From an uncultured Lachnospiraceae bacterium (GTDB lineage: Bacteria > Bacillota > Clostridia > Lachnospirales > Lachnospiraceae), in the NCBI GenBank assembly GCA_945949045.1, contig CAMFDG010000014.1:1-44956 (forward strand): a stretch of 44,956 nt of DNA. The letters are read 5' to 3'. Below the pieces are notes generated by a model. It made no database searches and was not told where the DNA came from. It was given only the letters and a program-made list of their open reading frames with translations. The translations under genes and the position numbers were made by a program. Positions 36,001 through 44,202 of the stretch are shown here, one piece after another. How positions within the stretch are numbered: the first letter of the stretch is position 1; the number at the start of each line of letters is the position of its first letter.

Positions 36001-36639
36001 ATGGCAGTGAAGGATGAAATCCGCAAGCTTGGGAGCGTCAACGTCAATGCGATTGAGGAGTACAAGGAGGTTTCCCAGAGATACGAATTCCTGAAAGGAC
36101 AGCATGATGATCTGATCGAGGCGGAAAAGACGCTGGTGGGCATCATCGAGGATCTGGACAACGGAATGCGTAAGCAGTTTACCGAAAAATTTGCATTGAT
36201 CCAGAAGGAATTTGATGCTTCCTTCAGACATCTGTTCGGTGGCGGCCACGGCTCCCTGGAGCTGGTGGAGGACGAGGATATTTTGGAATGCGGCATACGC
36301 ATTATCGCCCAGCCGCCGGGAAAGAAGCTTCAAAATATGATGCAGATGTCCGGTGGAGAGAAGGCGCTTACCGCCATTGCGCTTCTCTTTGCCATTCAGG
36401 CTCTTAAGCCGTCACCTTTTTGTCTGCTGGATGAGATTGAGGCAGCATTGGATGATTCCAATGTCACCCGTTTTGCAAGTTATCTGAACAAGCTGACGAA
36501 AAATACGCAGTTTATCGTGATCACCCACAGGCGTGGAACCATGGCGGCGGCAGACCGGCTGTACGGTATTACCATGCAGGAGAAGGGTGTGTCCACGCTG
36601 GTTTCCGTCAATCTGATTGAGAACGACCTGACGGAGTGA
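33079..36639 (+). CDS. smc: Chromosome segregation protein SMC
   Basis: A 1186-residue condensin ATPase. Walker A GPNGSGKSN is at about 32-40 and the Q-loop region follows. Coiled coils run about 165-500 and 670-1020, with the hinge in between (about 515-640, GVVSDLIQVERKYETAIETALGG to GEYLSPGGSMTGGAF). The signature MSGGEKALTAIALLFAI is near 1093 and Walker B CLLDEIEAALD near 1115. It organises and segregates the chromosome with ScpA and ScpB. Its start overlaps the rnc stop codon by one base. Length is normal. Confidence 0.97.
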   Translation: MYLKSIEVQGFKSFANKIVFEFHQGITGIVGPNGSGKSNVADAVRWVLGEQSVKQLRGSSMQDVIFAGTENRKPLSYAYVAITLDNSDHKLAIEYEEVTVARRLYRSGESEYLINGAPCRLKEVSELFYDTGIGKEGYSIIGQGQIDRILSGKPEERRELFDEAAGIVKFKKRKISAQKKLDNERDNLVRVNDILAELERQVGPLEQQSQKARTYLKKKEELKDYDVNMFLLESERIEAQQKEVKAKFDIADAQLKESTAEQENIRTEYEKLEQEMSDMDEQINSIRENISNASVMKGKLESQIQILTEQIRAAEMTDEHLGSRLEAIEKEKEERLKEKASYEEEKAGLDAKLTEVLARQKEAQEELDAVQAKLSDFNKQIEEGQKELFELLNNKAGIQSRKQRCETMLEQTNIRKAELTKRLLDRKTKEADLEAHLKEDEKAYQEVCQKIEDLKTKQKSLEDKAKEWRFKAKENGRLREEKQTLFHKQQSRLESLRGIAERYDGYGNSIRKVMEQKKDNPGLLGVVSDLIQVERKYETAIETALGGNIQNIVTEDEATAKKMIGFLKQNRLGRATFLPLTSVSAKSNPKNEAALSEPGVIGIANRLVKCDPKYDEVAAYLLGRVLVVDDIDHAIALAKKNHYSLHIVTLEGEYLSPGGSMTGGAFKNSSNLLARKREIEELEKKIHDLQRELEELKDRREDIATATELNADELEEVSEELQKQYLIQNTAKLNVDRARQQRNESEAAYSGLISEKNKMEQQIAEIRSEQQAIADEIESSGRREEELKEAADSFQELLKEQEKAEAFANEKLSAAALEQSNIRQSEEFNETNLSRVNGEIEKLSEERNGLLENAKSSKEDAEKKRRDIEEIKKTIAASEGSGDEMEKKLKECLAAREEMTAGYKGFFQKQEEVSKRCSELDKEIFRLNSQLEKLKEAGEYQTNYLWEEYELTPHAALELQKEEYTDLNELKKLVMAVKDEIRKLGSVNVNAIEEYKEVSQRYEFLKGQHDDLIEAEKTLVGIIEDLDNGMRKQFTEKFALIQKEFDASFRHLFGGGHGSLELVEDEDILECGIRIIAQPPGKKLQNMMQMSGGEKALTAIALLFAIQALKPSPFCLLDEIEAALDDSNVTRFASYLNKLTKNTQFIVITHRRGTMAAADRLYGITMQEKGVSTLVSVNLIENDLTE

Positions 36640-36658
36640 TCACGTTTGTAAAGTAATT

Positions 36659-36679
36659 CATCGGGAAAAATTCCTGATG
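36659..36679 (+). other. Small hairpin between smc and ftsY
   Basis: CATCGGGAA (36659-36667) pairs with TTCCTGATG (36671-36679) with one G-U pair and a 3-base loop. No T-run follows, so it is an RNA-structure candidate rather than a terminator. Confidence 0.35.
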
Positions 36680-36703
36680 TGTTTCGTATAGAAAGGAAAA
36701 AAT

Positions 36704-37660
36704 ATGGCAGAAAAGAAGGGGTTTTTCAGCCGGCTGGTAGCGGGCTTGAAGAAGACAAGAGACAATATTGTATCCGGGATGGATTCCATTTTTCACGGGT
36801 TCTCCAAAATTGACGACGAGTTCTATGAGGAACTGGAAGAAATCCTCATTATGGGAGATCTTGGCGTGCGGGCTACGGAGGAGATCCTGGACAATCTGAA
36901 GGAGAAAGTAAAGGAAAACCATGTGAAGGAGCCCATCGCCTGCAAGCAGCTATTGATCGACAGCATCAAGGAGCAGATGCAGGTGGGCGAGACCGCCTAC
37001 CGTTTTGAGGAGGAGAAATCCGTGGTGCTGGTGATCGGTGTCAACGGTGTTGGCAAGACCACCACCGTGGGCAAGCTGGCAGGAAAACTGAAAGACCAGG
37101 GCAAACGGGTCATCATTGCCGGGGCGGATACTTTCCGGGCAGCGGCAGGAGACCAGCTAAAGGAATGGGCCAACCGTTCCGGCGTGGAGATGATCGGCGG
37201 AACCGAGGGAGCGGACCCGGGCTCTGTGGTATTTGATGCCACCGCTGCAGCCAAGGCCAGAAATGCCGATGTGCTTTTGGTTGACACGGCAGGACGGCTC
37301 CACAACAAGAAGAATCTGATGAATGAGCTGGGCAAGATCAACCGGATCCTGGAAAAAGAATATCCGGATGCCTACCGGGAGACTCTGGTGGTGCTGGATG
37401 CAACAACCGGACAAAATGCTCTTGTCCAGGCAAAGGAATTTTCCGAAGTGGCAAAAATCTCCGGTATTGTTCTGACGAAGATGGATGGAACCGCCAAGGG
37501 TGGAATTGCCGTGGCAATCCAGTCGGAGCTTGGGGTTCCGGTTAAATATATCGGTGTGGGTGAGACCATTGACGATCTACAGAAGTTTGACGCAGATGAG
37601 TTTGTAAATGCATTATTTGACGTAAAACAGGAGGAGGTATCAGATGCTGACATTGGATAA
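36704..37660 (+). CDS. ftsY: Signal recognition particle receptor FtsY
   Basis: A 318-residue SRP-family GTPase. The N domain is helical (about 1-95); the G domain has G1 GVNGVGKTTT near 112-121, DTAGRLHNK (G3) and TKMDGTAKGG (G4). The long acidic A domain of E. coli FtsY is missing, as usual in Firmicutes. It docks ribosome-SRP complexes at the membrane, pairing with Ffh encoded at 42507. AGAAAGG precedes the ATG. Confidence 0.97.
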   Translation: MAEKKGFFSRLVAGLKKTRDNIVSGMDSIFHGFSKIDDEFYEELEEILIMGDLGVRATEEILDNLKEKVKENHVKEPIACKQLLIDSIKEQMQVGETAYRFEEEKSVVLVIGVNGVGKTTTVGKLAGKLKDQGKRVIIAGADTFRAAAGDQLKEWANRSGVEMIGGTEGADPGSVVFDATAAAKARNADVLLVDTAGRLHNKKNLMNELGKINRILEKEYPDAYRETLVVLDATTGQNALVQAKEFSEVAKISGIVLTKMDGTAKGGIAVAIQSELGVPVKYIGVGETIDDLQKFDADEFVNALFDVKQEEVSDADIG

Positions 37661-38855
37661 ATTTGAGGAAGCAAGCGAGAAGGTAAAAGAGGTTACTCTG
37701 GAGACCAAGCTTGTATACAGTGATTATTTGAGTGAACAGACAGGAAACAAGGTGTATTTGAAGCCGGAGAATATGCAGTTTACCGGTGCCTACAAGGTCA
37801 GGGGCGCTTACTACAAGATCAGCACCCTGACGGAGGAGGAAAGAGAGCGGGGACTCATTACCGCCTCTGCCGGAAACCATGCCCAGGGCGTGGCATATGC
37901 GGCAAAATGCTACGGCTGCAAGGCCGTGATCGTGATGCCCACCACCACACCTCTCATCAAGGTGAACCGCACTAAGAACTATGGCGCAGAGGTGGTATTG
38001 TACGGAGATGTTTACGATGAGGCCTGTGCCCATGCGCTTGAGCTGGCAGAAAAGTACGGTTATACATTTATTCATCCCTTCGATGATCTGGCGGTTGCAA
38101 CGGGACAGGGAACCATCGCTATGGAGATCTTTAAGGAGCTGCCTCTGGTGGAATATATTCTCGTGCCCATCGGAGGAGGTGGTCTTGCTACCGGCGTGTC
38201 CACTCTTGCCAAGCTGTTAAATCCCAAGATCAAAGTCATCGGCGTGGAGCCGGAGGGAGCCGCCTGTATGCAGGCATCCTTTGCGGCAGGCAAAGTGACA
38301 ACACTTCCCAACGTCAGCACCATTGCCGATGGTACCGCAGTGAAGACGCCGGGCAGCAATATTTTTCCCTATATCCAGAAAAATCTGGACGATATCATTA
38401 CCGTGTCCGATGACGAACTGATCGTCAGCTTCCTGGATATGGTAGAAAACCACAAGATGATCGTGGAGAATTCAGGTCTTCTTACCGTTGCGGCATTAAA
38501 GCATCTGGATGTGAAAGATAAGCGTGTGGTATCCATCTTAAGCGGTGGCAACATGGATGTGATTACCATGTCTTCTGTTGTGCAGCAGGGACTCATTTTC
38601 CGCGACCGTATTTTTACTGTATCCGTACTGCTTCCGGATAAGCCGGGCGAGCTGGCTAAAGTATCCGAAACCCTTGCGAAGGAGCAGGGCAATGTCATCA
38701 AGCTGGAGCACAACCAGTTTGTATCAACAAACCGCAATGCGGCGGTAGAACTTCGTATTACGCTTGAGTGCTTCGGAACCGATCACAAGAAGAAGATTAT
38801 CAAAGCACTGGAGAAGTCGGGTTACAAGCCGAAGATCGTGCGTACGGTAATCTGA
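37644..38855 (+). CDS. ilvA: Threonine ammonia-lyase with C-terminal ACT domain
   Basis: A 403-residue PLP enzyme. The cofactor lysine lies in FTGAYKVRGAYYK (about residue 51), with the SAGNHAQGVA and phosphate-binding GGGGLATG loops of fold type II. Residues about 325-400 form an ACT-like regulatory domain (FTVSVLLPDKPGELAKVSETLA). It deaminates threonine to 2-oxobutanoate, feeding isoleucine synthesis or fermentation. Domain size matches the shorter TdcB/IlvA-ACT form. Its ATG is 17 bases inside the end of ftsY with GGAGGT upstream, so it is coupled to ftsY. A palindromic element begins about ten bases after its stop codon. Confidence 0.93.
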   Translation: MLTLDKFEEASEKVKEVTLETKLVYSDYLSEQTGNKVYLKPENMQFTGAYKVRGAYYKISTLTEEERERGLITASAGNHAQGVAYAAKCYGCKAVIVMPTTTPLIKVNRTKNYGAEVVLYGDVYDEACAHALELAEKYGYTFIHPFDDLAVATGQGTIAMEIFKELPLVEYILVPIGGGGLATGVSTLAKLLNPKIKVIGVEPEGAACMQASFAAGKVTTLPNVSTIADGTAVKTPGSNIFPYIQKNLDDIITVSDDELIVSFLDMVENHKMIVENSGLLTVAALKHLDVKDKRVVSILSGGNMDVITMSSVVQQGLIFRDRIFTVSVLLPDKPGELAKVSETLAKEQGNVIKLEHNQFVSTNRNAAVELRITLECFGTDHKKKIIKALEKSGYKPKIVRTVI

Positions 38856-38864
38856 TAAGTGATA

Positions 38865-39254
38865 AAAACTTCCCACACTGATTTTCGTGCGACTCTGCCT
38901 GCTGCCGGGATTCTCCGGGGATGGATAGCGGAACACGCATCAAATTGCTGATTTGTCTGGTATCGGATTTCGGCTCCTTTGATTATTTATGTTCATTCGA
39001 CAGCCGGACACTTCCGCAGCGGCGCCCGTCTATGACAGACACTCGATTTACTCGCACTAGGTGAAGGAATCATGAGAGTGTCTGTCATAGCCGGGCACCG
39101 CTGCGGAAGTGTTCGTCTGGCGAATGTACACAAACTTGGAGCCGAAATTCGATACCTGACAAATCTACGCAATTTGCGCGAACTGTTCCGCTATCCATCC
39201 CCGGAGAATCCCGGCAGCAGGCAGAGTCGCACGAAAATCAGTGTGGGAAGTTTT
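38865..39254. mobile_element. MITE-like palindromic element 1 (390 bp, 71-bp perfect terminal inverted repeats)
   Basis: The outer 71 bases at each end are perfect inverted copies, opening AAAACTTCCCACACTGATTT. Beyond them the arms stay homologous with mismatches to about 185 bases from each end, so almost the whole element folds on itself. It begins ten bases after the ilvA stop codon. A spurious frame on its plus strand ends KISVGSF and recurs in element 2. There is no transposase. A target duplication is not clear; both elements end with TTTTAGTAA outside the right end. Confidence 0.88.
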
Positions 39255-39271
39255 AGTAAGTGAGATGAAAG

Positions 39272-39327
39272 AACAGGGTATTATGCAGTTTGTCGGAAGA
39301 AAAGTGCATCTTACCCTGTTTTTTTTG
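39272..39327 (+). terminator. Intrinsic terminator downstream of element 1
   Basis: AACAGGGTA (39272-39280) pairs with TACCCTGTT (39312-39320), followed by a T-run to 39326. It probably was the ilvA terminator before the element inserted between them. Confidence 0.8.
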
Positions 39328-39383
39328 AAAAAACCTGTTGGCCTGTTATAGTAAATGTAAATAAAAATGGAAAGGGGAATGGG

Positions 39384-40256
39384 ATGGAAACAGTAATTCA
39401 GACAGAACATTTGACGAAGAATTACGGGAAAGCAAGGGGAATTACGGACGTAAGTCTTCGCGTGAATGCAGGAGAAATTTACGGATTTATGGGACCAAAC
39501 GGAGCGGGCAAAAGCACAACCATCCGTAGTCTGCTGGGACTGATAAAGCCCACCGGAGGGACGGCAGCCATTTTGGGACGGGACTGCGTGAAGGACAAAA
39601 AGGATGTTTTAAGCAGAATCGGTTACATGCCATCGGAGACGGTCTTTTACAAAGGGATGAAAGTAAAAGATGTGATTGCCCTGTCGGCGAAATTAAGGGG
39701 GAAGGACTGCCGGAAGCAGGCGGATATGCTCTGTGAACGTCTGCGGCTGGATGTAGACAAAAAGGTGGAGCAGTTGTCCCTGGGCAACCGGAAAAAGGTG
39801 GGAATTGTCTGTGCCATGCAGCATAAGCCGGAACTTTCCATCTTTGATGAACCCACCAGTGGACTGGATCCGCTGATCCAGAAGGAGTTTTTTGACCTGA
39901 TTCTGGAGCGGAATAAAGAGGGTGCGACCTTTTTTTTATCCTCCCATGTGCTGTCAGAGGTGAAAAAATACTGCACGCGGGCGGCCATTATCCGGGAGGG
40001 AAAAGTGATTGCAGAAGACAGTGTGGAGCATCTGATCTCGGGTAATGCGAGAAAGGTGACTGTAAACGGTCTTACCCGTCTTCCGGAAGCACTGGAAAAG
40101 TGTGCAAAAAAGGTGACAAAGGATGGAGACCAGATTCATTTTCTATATCAGGGAGACCCGAAGCAGCTGCTTTCTGTTTTGCACACGCAGCCCCTTACCG
40201 ACCTTCTGATCGAGGAGCCGGATATGGAGGAAATCTTTCTGCACTACTATCAATAA
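39384..40256 (+). CDS. ABC transporter ATP-binding protein
   Basis: A 290-residue ATPase of the ABC-2/CcmA-like type: Walker A GPNGAGKST at 37-45, signature LSLGNRKKVG near 135, Walker B LSIFDEPTSGLD and a switch histidine in SSHVLSE. A C-terminal domain (about 215-290) follows, as in exporters of the drug, lantibiotic or Na+ type. AAAGGGG precedes the ATG. Its partner permease at 40554 is separated by palindromic element 2, which starts six to eight bases after its stop codon. The substrate is unknown. Confidence 0.93.
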   Translation: METVIQTEHLTKNYGKARGITDVSLRVNAGEIYGFMGPNGAGKSTTIRSLLGLIKPTGGTAAILGRDCVKDKKDVLSRIGYMPSETVFYKGMKVKDVIALSAKLRGKDCRKQADMLCERLRLDVDKKVEQLSLGNRKKVGIVCAMQHKPELSIFDEPTSGLDPLIQKEFFDLILERNKEGATFFLSSHVLSEVKKYCTRAAIIREGKVIAEDSVEHLISGNARKVTVNGLTRLPEALEKCAKKVTKDGDQIHFLYQGDPKQLLSVLHTQPLTDLLIEEPDMEEIFLHYYQ

Positions 40257-40263
40257 AATAGAA

Positions 40264-40527
40264 AAAACTTCCCACACTGATTTTCACGCGGTTCCGCCTG
40301 CCGCCTGGGTTCTCAGAAGATGGATAGCGGAACGATTCGCGCAAATTGCGTAGATTTGTCAGGTATCGGATTCCGGCTCTAAGTTTGTGTACATTCGCCA
40401 GACGAACACTTCCGCAGTGGAGACCGCCTACGGCAGACACTCAATTTTTTCCGAACCGTTCCGCTATTCATCTGCTGAGAACCCCGGCGGCAGGCGGGAC
40501 CGCGTGAAAATCAGTGTGGGAAGTTTT
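40264..40527. mobile_element. MITE-like palindromic element 2 (264 bp), opposite orientation to element 1
   Basis: Terminal arms of about 76 bases, with about five mismatches, open with the same AAAACTTCCCACACTGATTT as element 1. One arm continues for another 100 bases and matches the right arm of element 1 in reverse orientation; the matching part of the other arm is missing, so this is a deletion derivative. It sits in the ATPase-permease gap, between the stop codon at 40254-40256 and the AAGGAG of the permease gene. Confidence 0.87.
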
Positions 40528-40553
40528 AGTAAATTACTTTAAGGAGAGTAAAA

Positions 40554-41339
40554 ATGACAATATATATACACGAGTGGAAACAGAATCAGAAAAGTTTATG
40601 GATATGGACCCTTTCCGTAGCGGTAATGAACATCGTCTGCATGATGCTGTACCCGCAGATGCGTAAGCAGGCAGATTCGGTCAGTGAAATGTTTTCGCAG
40701 ATGGGGGGATTTTCCAGTGCATTTGGGATGGATCAGGTGAATTTTGGGGATGCATTGGGATTTTTTGCCATTGAGTGCGGAAATATACTGGCTCTTGGAG
40801 GAGTGATGTTTGCAGCGCTTCTGGGAATCGGGATGCTGGCAAAGGAGGAAAATCTGCATACGGCAGAATTCCTGCTGACGCATCCTGTCAGCAGAAACAG
40901 AGTGCTGGTGGAGAAGCTGGCAGCTATGTATACACTGCTGGTGGTATTTTACCTGGTGAATTTTGCGGGAACAGTGATTTCCTTTCCCTGTGTGGGAGAA
41001 GAAATTGAATGGAAGGAGCTTTCCATGGTTTTTGCTGCAAATTTGTTTCTTGCACTGGAAGTGTCTTCGGTCTGCTTTGCGCTGTCAGCGTTTTTAAAAG
41101 GCTCATCCGCAGGGTTTGGTATTGGAATCGGGATGCTTTTCTATTTTCTGAATCTATTCGGGAATATCTCGGATCAGGCAGAATGGGTAAAGTATGTTAC
41201 ACCCTTTGCTTACGCGGATGCCTCCACGATTATTGCGGAAAATGCGCTGGATACAAAGCTTCTCTGCATCGGTGCGGGATATCTTGCAGTGGGAGTGGTG
41301 ATTGCTTTTTGGCACTATAGCAGGAAAGATATTGCGTAA
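40554..41339 (+). CDS. ABC-2 type transporter permease
   Basis: A 261-residue membrane protein with about six hydrophobic segments (near 17-35, 80-100, 125-145, 160-185, 190-210 and 230-250). Features are typical of ABC-2 permeases: an N-terminal cytosolic helix followed by a first segment with PQMRKQADS in the outer loop and an EENLHTAEFLLTHPVSR coupling-helix segment. It pairs with the ATPase at 39384. AAGGAGAG precedes the ATG. A clear terminator follows. Confidence 0.88.
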   Translation: MTIYIHEWKQNQKSLWIWTLSVAVMNIVCMMLYPQMRKQADSVSEMFSQMGGFSSAFGMDQVNFGDALGFFAIECGNILALGGVMFAALLGIGMLAKEENLHTAEFLLTHPVSRNRVLVEKLAAMYTLLVVFYLVNFAGTVISFPCVGEEIEWKELSMVFAANLFLALEVSSVCFALSAFLKGSSAGFGIGIGMLFYFLNLFGNISDQAEWVKYVTPFAYADASTIIAENALDTKLLCIGAGYLAVGVVIAFWHYSRKDIA

Positions 41340-41363
41340 TGATATAGACAGCAGACAGGCAGG

Positions 41364-41408
41364 AAAGCCATGCCATAACACAAAAGCGTGTTGCTGCATG
41401 GCTTTTTA
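41364..41408 (+). terminator. Intrinsic terminator after the permease gene
   Basis: AAAGCCATGC (41364-41373) pairs with GCATGGCTTT (41396-41405) with a loop that itself has an inner stem, followed by T-rich sequence. Confidence 0.88.
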
Positions 41409-41426
41409 TTTGTTTTGGTGCAAAGA

Positions 41427-42002
41427 TTAAATATCCAATATATCTGCGATTTCAGAAAAGTTGATCAGCAGGTCTTCATAGATATTGACCTTGATAATGG
41501 AGTCAAAAGGATACTGAACGCTTACAATATCATTCTCAAAGTAATTTACGGTAATAGTTTTTTTTCTCGGATCTACAATCCAGTATTTACGTACTCCATA
41601 ATTCTTGTAGTAGTAGAGTTTGCGGATATAATCGTCTGACGGATTACCAGGGGAAACAATTTCAATGATGAAATCAGGAGCACCATTGCATCGCTTTCCA
41701 TCGAGTTTATCTTTGTCACAGATAACCATAATGTCAGGCTGAACGATTGTCAGAGGCTTATCAGACAGCTTAACATCGAACGGAGCGCTGAATAATTGGC
41801 ATGAGCCTTTTTTACGTTTCATGTAATTGTAAATGATGTTTGACAGTTCCATGGAGATTGCCTGGTGTTCCTGTGACGGATTGGCCATATCATAGACGAC
41901 ACCTTCGAAGATTTCGACTCTTTTATCTTCCGGAAGAGCTTCGTATTGTTCAAGAGTGATGATTTCCTGCTTGGCCTGTAATGCTGGAGGCATAACATAC
42001 AC
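41427..42002 (-). CDS. Uma2 family (DUF820) PD-(D/E)XK protein
   Basis: A 191-residue protein of the Uma2/DUF820 group. Nuclease-core features are an N-terminal RVEIFEGVVYDM, then VQPDIMVICDKDKL and APDFIIEIVSPGN, followed by the helix KLYYYKNYGVRKYWIVDP that typifies the family. The family is expanded in cyanobacteria and present in Firmicutes; its biological role is poorly known. Two ATGs three codons apart (42000-42002 and 41991-41993 region) share the GGAAGTGT binding site; the inner one has the better spacing. It stands alone between two transcription units. Confidence 0.88.
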   Translation of the reverse strand: MYVMPPALQAKQEIITLEQYEALPEDKRVEIFEGVVYDMANPSQEHQAISMELSNIIYNYMKRKKGSCQLFSAPFDVKLSDKPLTIVQPDIMVICDKDKLDGKRCNGAPDFIIEIVSPGNPSDDYIRKLYYYKNYGVRKYWIVDPRKKTITVNYFENDIVSVQYPFDSIIKVNIYEDLLINFSEIADILDI

Positions 42003-42115
42003 TTCCTTTCCGTGTGCTTATCTATATTTTTCTGTAATAAGTATATACGAAAAAAAACTTATGCAACTCAAAGGCAGAATGCGAATCGTAACGAAAAACT
42101 GTCAAGAAAAAATAC

Positions 42116-42144
42116 TTGACACCCATGGCATGATATGATAAAGT
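42116..42144 (+). promoter_or_regulatory. Candidate promoter of ylxM-ffh
   Basis: TTGACA (42116-42121) with TAAAGT (42139-42144) 17 bases on. The -35 is perfect and the -10 is four of six; TATGAT nearer by has the wrong spacing. Confidence 0.5.
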
Positions 42145-42160
42145 ATCCAAGGTGATTGAT

Positions 42161-42505
42161 GTGGAAGAGAAGCTGAAACAGGCATATTTATATGATTTTT
42201 ATGGCGAACTGCTGAATGAGCATCAGCGCCGGATCTATGAGGATTTTGTCTTCAATGACCTTTCTCTCGGGGAAATCGCGGGGGAAGAGAAAATCACGAG
42301 ACAGGGCGTGGCGGATATGATTAAGCGCTGCGAACATAAGCTTGCATCTTATGAGACAAAGCTTCATCTTGTAGAGAAATTTCTTTCCGTGAAGAAGGAT
42401 GTGGAAGAGATTCACAAGCTTTCCGAGCGGTTGAAAAAAACCAATGACAGCCAGATTGTAGAACAGATTGAGTCGATTTCAAACCGGATTTTAGAGGAAC
42501 TGTAG
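42161..42505 (+). CDS. ylxM: YlxM, SRP-associated HTH protein (UPF0122)
   Basis: A 114-residue helix-turn-helix protein of the YlxM/p13 family ([39 protein letters not shown], then [17 protein letters not shown]). It nearly always precedes ffh, as here by one base, and is thought to act in the SRP pathway. The start was set at GTG 42161 because AAGGTGA lies just upstream; a GTG at 42152 gives three more residues but no binding site. Confidence 0.93.
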   Translation: MEEKLKQAYLYDFYGELLNEHQRRIYEDFVFNDLSLGEIAGEEKITRQGVADMIKRCEHKLASYETKLHLVEKFLSVKKDVEEIHKLSERLKKTNDSQIVEQIESISNRILEEL

Positions 42506-42506
42506 G

Positions 42507-43859
42507 ATGGCATTTGACAGTCTTTCCCAAAAATTACAGAATGTATTCAAGAATCTCCGCAGCAAGGGCCGGCTCACGGAAGAGGATGTGAAGACCGCTC
42601 TTAAGGAAGTCAAGATGGCGCTCTTAGAGGCAGATGTCAATTTCCGTGTGGTAAAGCAGTTTGTGAAGGATGTGCAGGAGCGGGCTATCGGTCAGGACGT
42701 GATGAACGGACTGAATCCGGGACAGATGGTGATTAAGATCGTCAACGAAGAGATGATCCGCCTGATGGGCTCTGAGACTACCGAGATTGCCTTTCGTCCG
42801 GGTAAGGAGCTGACGGTCATCATGATGGTGGGCCTTCAGGGAGCCGGTAAGACGACTACGACGGCCAAGATTGCCGGAAAGCTTAAGACCAAGGGCAAGA
42901 AGACCTTGCTGGCGGCCTGCGATGTGTACCGTCCGGCAGCCATCGAGCAGCTGCAGATCAACGGTGAGAAGCAAGGTGTTCCGGTATTCTCCATGGGAGA
43001 TAAGAACAGGCCTGCAGACATTGCAAAGGCAGCTGTGGAGCATGCGAAGAAGAATGAGTGTAATGTGCTGATCATCGATACGGCGGGCCGTCTCCATGTA
43101 GATGAGGAGATGATGGCGGAGCTTGTGGAGATCAAGCAGGCAGTGGATGTATTTCAGACGATCCTTGTGGTGGACGCCATGACCGGTCAGGATGCGGTCA
43201 ATGTGGCAACCACTTTCAATGATAAAATCGGTATCGACGGCGTGGTGCTTACCAAGCTGGATGGCGATACCAGAGGTGGTGCGGCCCTTTCTATCCGGGC
43301 TGTGACCGGAAAGCCGATTCTCTATGCAGGAATGGGCGAGAAACTGTCGGATCTGGAGCAGTTTTATCCGGATCGTATGGCCTCCCGGATCCTTGGTATG
43401 GGCGATGTGCTTACCATGATCGAGAAGGCGCAGGAGAGCATGGATGAGGAGAAAGCCAAAGAACTTGAGCAGAAAATGCGAAAGAACGAGTTCGACTTCG
43501 AGATGTACTTAGAGTCCATGAGCCAGATGAAAAAGATGGGCGGTCTGTCCAGCCTGATGGGCATGATGCCCGGGCTTGGCGGCGGCAAGATGCCTGAGAT
43601 CGATACGGACGAAGCGGAGAAGAACTTGAAGCGGGTGGAGGCAATTATTTATTCCATGACGCCTCAGGAACGCAAGAATCCGAACCTGATGAATCCCAGC
43701 CGGAAGAACCGTATTGCAAAGGGTGCCGGTGTGGAGGTTGCTGAAGTCAATCGTCTGATGAAGCAGTTTGAGCAGACGAAGAAGATGATGAAGCAGATGC
43801 CCGGAATGATGGGCGGTAAACGTGGTAAAAGAGGAATGTTCAAAGGACTTCCCTTTTAA
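42507..43859 (+). CDS. ffh: Signal recognition particle protein Ffh (SRP54)
   Basis: A 450-residue SRP GTPase. The N domain (about 1-85) is followed by the G domain with G1 GLQGAGKTTT near 108, IDTAGRLHVD and TKLDGDTRGG. The C-terminal M domain is methionine-rich (MSQMKKMGGLSSLMGMMPGL and MMKQMPGMMGGKRGKRGMF) and binds SRP RNA and signal sequences. Its ATG is one base after the ylxM stop, with AGAGGAAC upstream. The partner receptor FtsY is encoded at 36704. Confidence 0.97.
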   Translation: MAFDSLSQKLQNVFKNLRSKGRLTEEDVKTALKEVKMALLEADVNFRVVKQFVKDVQERAIGQDVMNGLNPGQMVIKIVNEEMIRLMGSETTEIAFRPGKELTVIMMVGLQGAGKTTTTAKIAGKLKTKGKKTLLAACDVYRPAAIEQLQINGEKQGVPVFSMGDKNRPADIAKAAVEHAKKNECNVLIIDTAGRLHVDEEMMAELVEIKQAVDVFQTILVVDAMTGQDAVNVATTFNDKIGIDGVVLTKLDGDTRGGAALSIRAVTGKPILYAGMGEKLSDLEQFYPDRMASRILGMGDVLTMIEKAQESMDEEKAKELEQKMRKNEFDFEMYLESMSQMKKMGGLSSLMGMMPGLGGGKMPEIDTDEAEKNLKRVEAIIYSMTPQERKNPNLMNPSRKNRIAKGAGVEVAEVNRLMKQFEQTKKMMKQMPGMMGGKRGKRGMFKGLPF

Positions 43860-43896
43860 TAAATTTTAACATATAACCTATGAGGAGGTGAAAGTA

Positions 43897-44142
43897 ATGG
43901 CAGTAAAGATCAGACTTAGAAGAATGGGACAGAAGAAGGCTCCTTTCTATAGAATCGTTGTTGCAGATTCCCGCTCTCCGAGAGACGGAAGATGCATCGA
44001 GGAGATCGGAACTTATGATCCGACAAAGGACCCGAGCGAGTATCATGTTGATGCTGAGTTAGCAAAGAAGTGGTTAGCTAACGGTGCACAGCCGACAGAG
44101 ACCGTAAACAGAATCTTCAAGGCAGCCGGTATTGAGAAATAA
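43897..44142 (+). CDS. rpsP: 30S ribosomal protein S16
   Basis: An 81-residue protein beginning [20 protein letters not shown] with the S16 core [25 protein letters not shown] is seven bases before the ATG. Part of the ffh-rpsP-khpA(-rimM-trmD-rplS) block; the last three would lie beyond the window. Confidence 0.97.
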   Translation: MAVKIRLRRMGQKKAPFYRIVVADSRSPRDGRCIEEIGTYDPTKDPSEYHVDAELAKKWLANGAQPTETVNRIFKAAGIEK

Positions 44143-44157
44143 TACTGTCTGGCTATA

Positions 44158-44182
44158 TCCCGCCAGCTGTTGGCAGGCGGGA
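44158..44182 (+). other. Hairpin between rpsP and khpA
   Basis: TCCCGCC (44158-44164) pairs with GGCGGGA (44176-44182) around an 11-base loop. No T-run follows. It could tune the relative expression of S16 and KhpA or be a processing site. Confidence 0.5.
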
Positions 44183-44202
44183 GGTAACGTTGGAGGTGTG
44201 TC

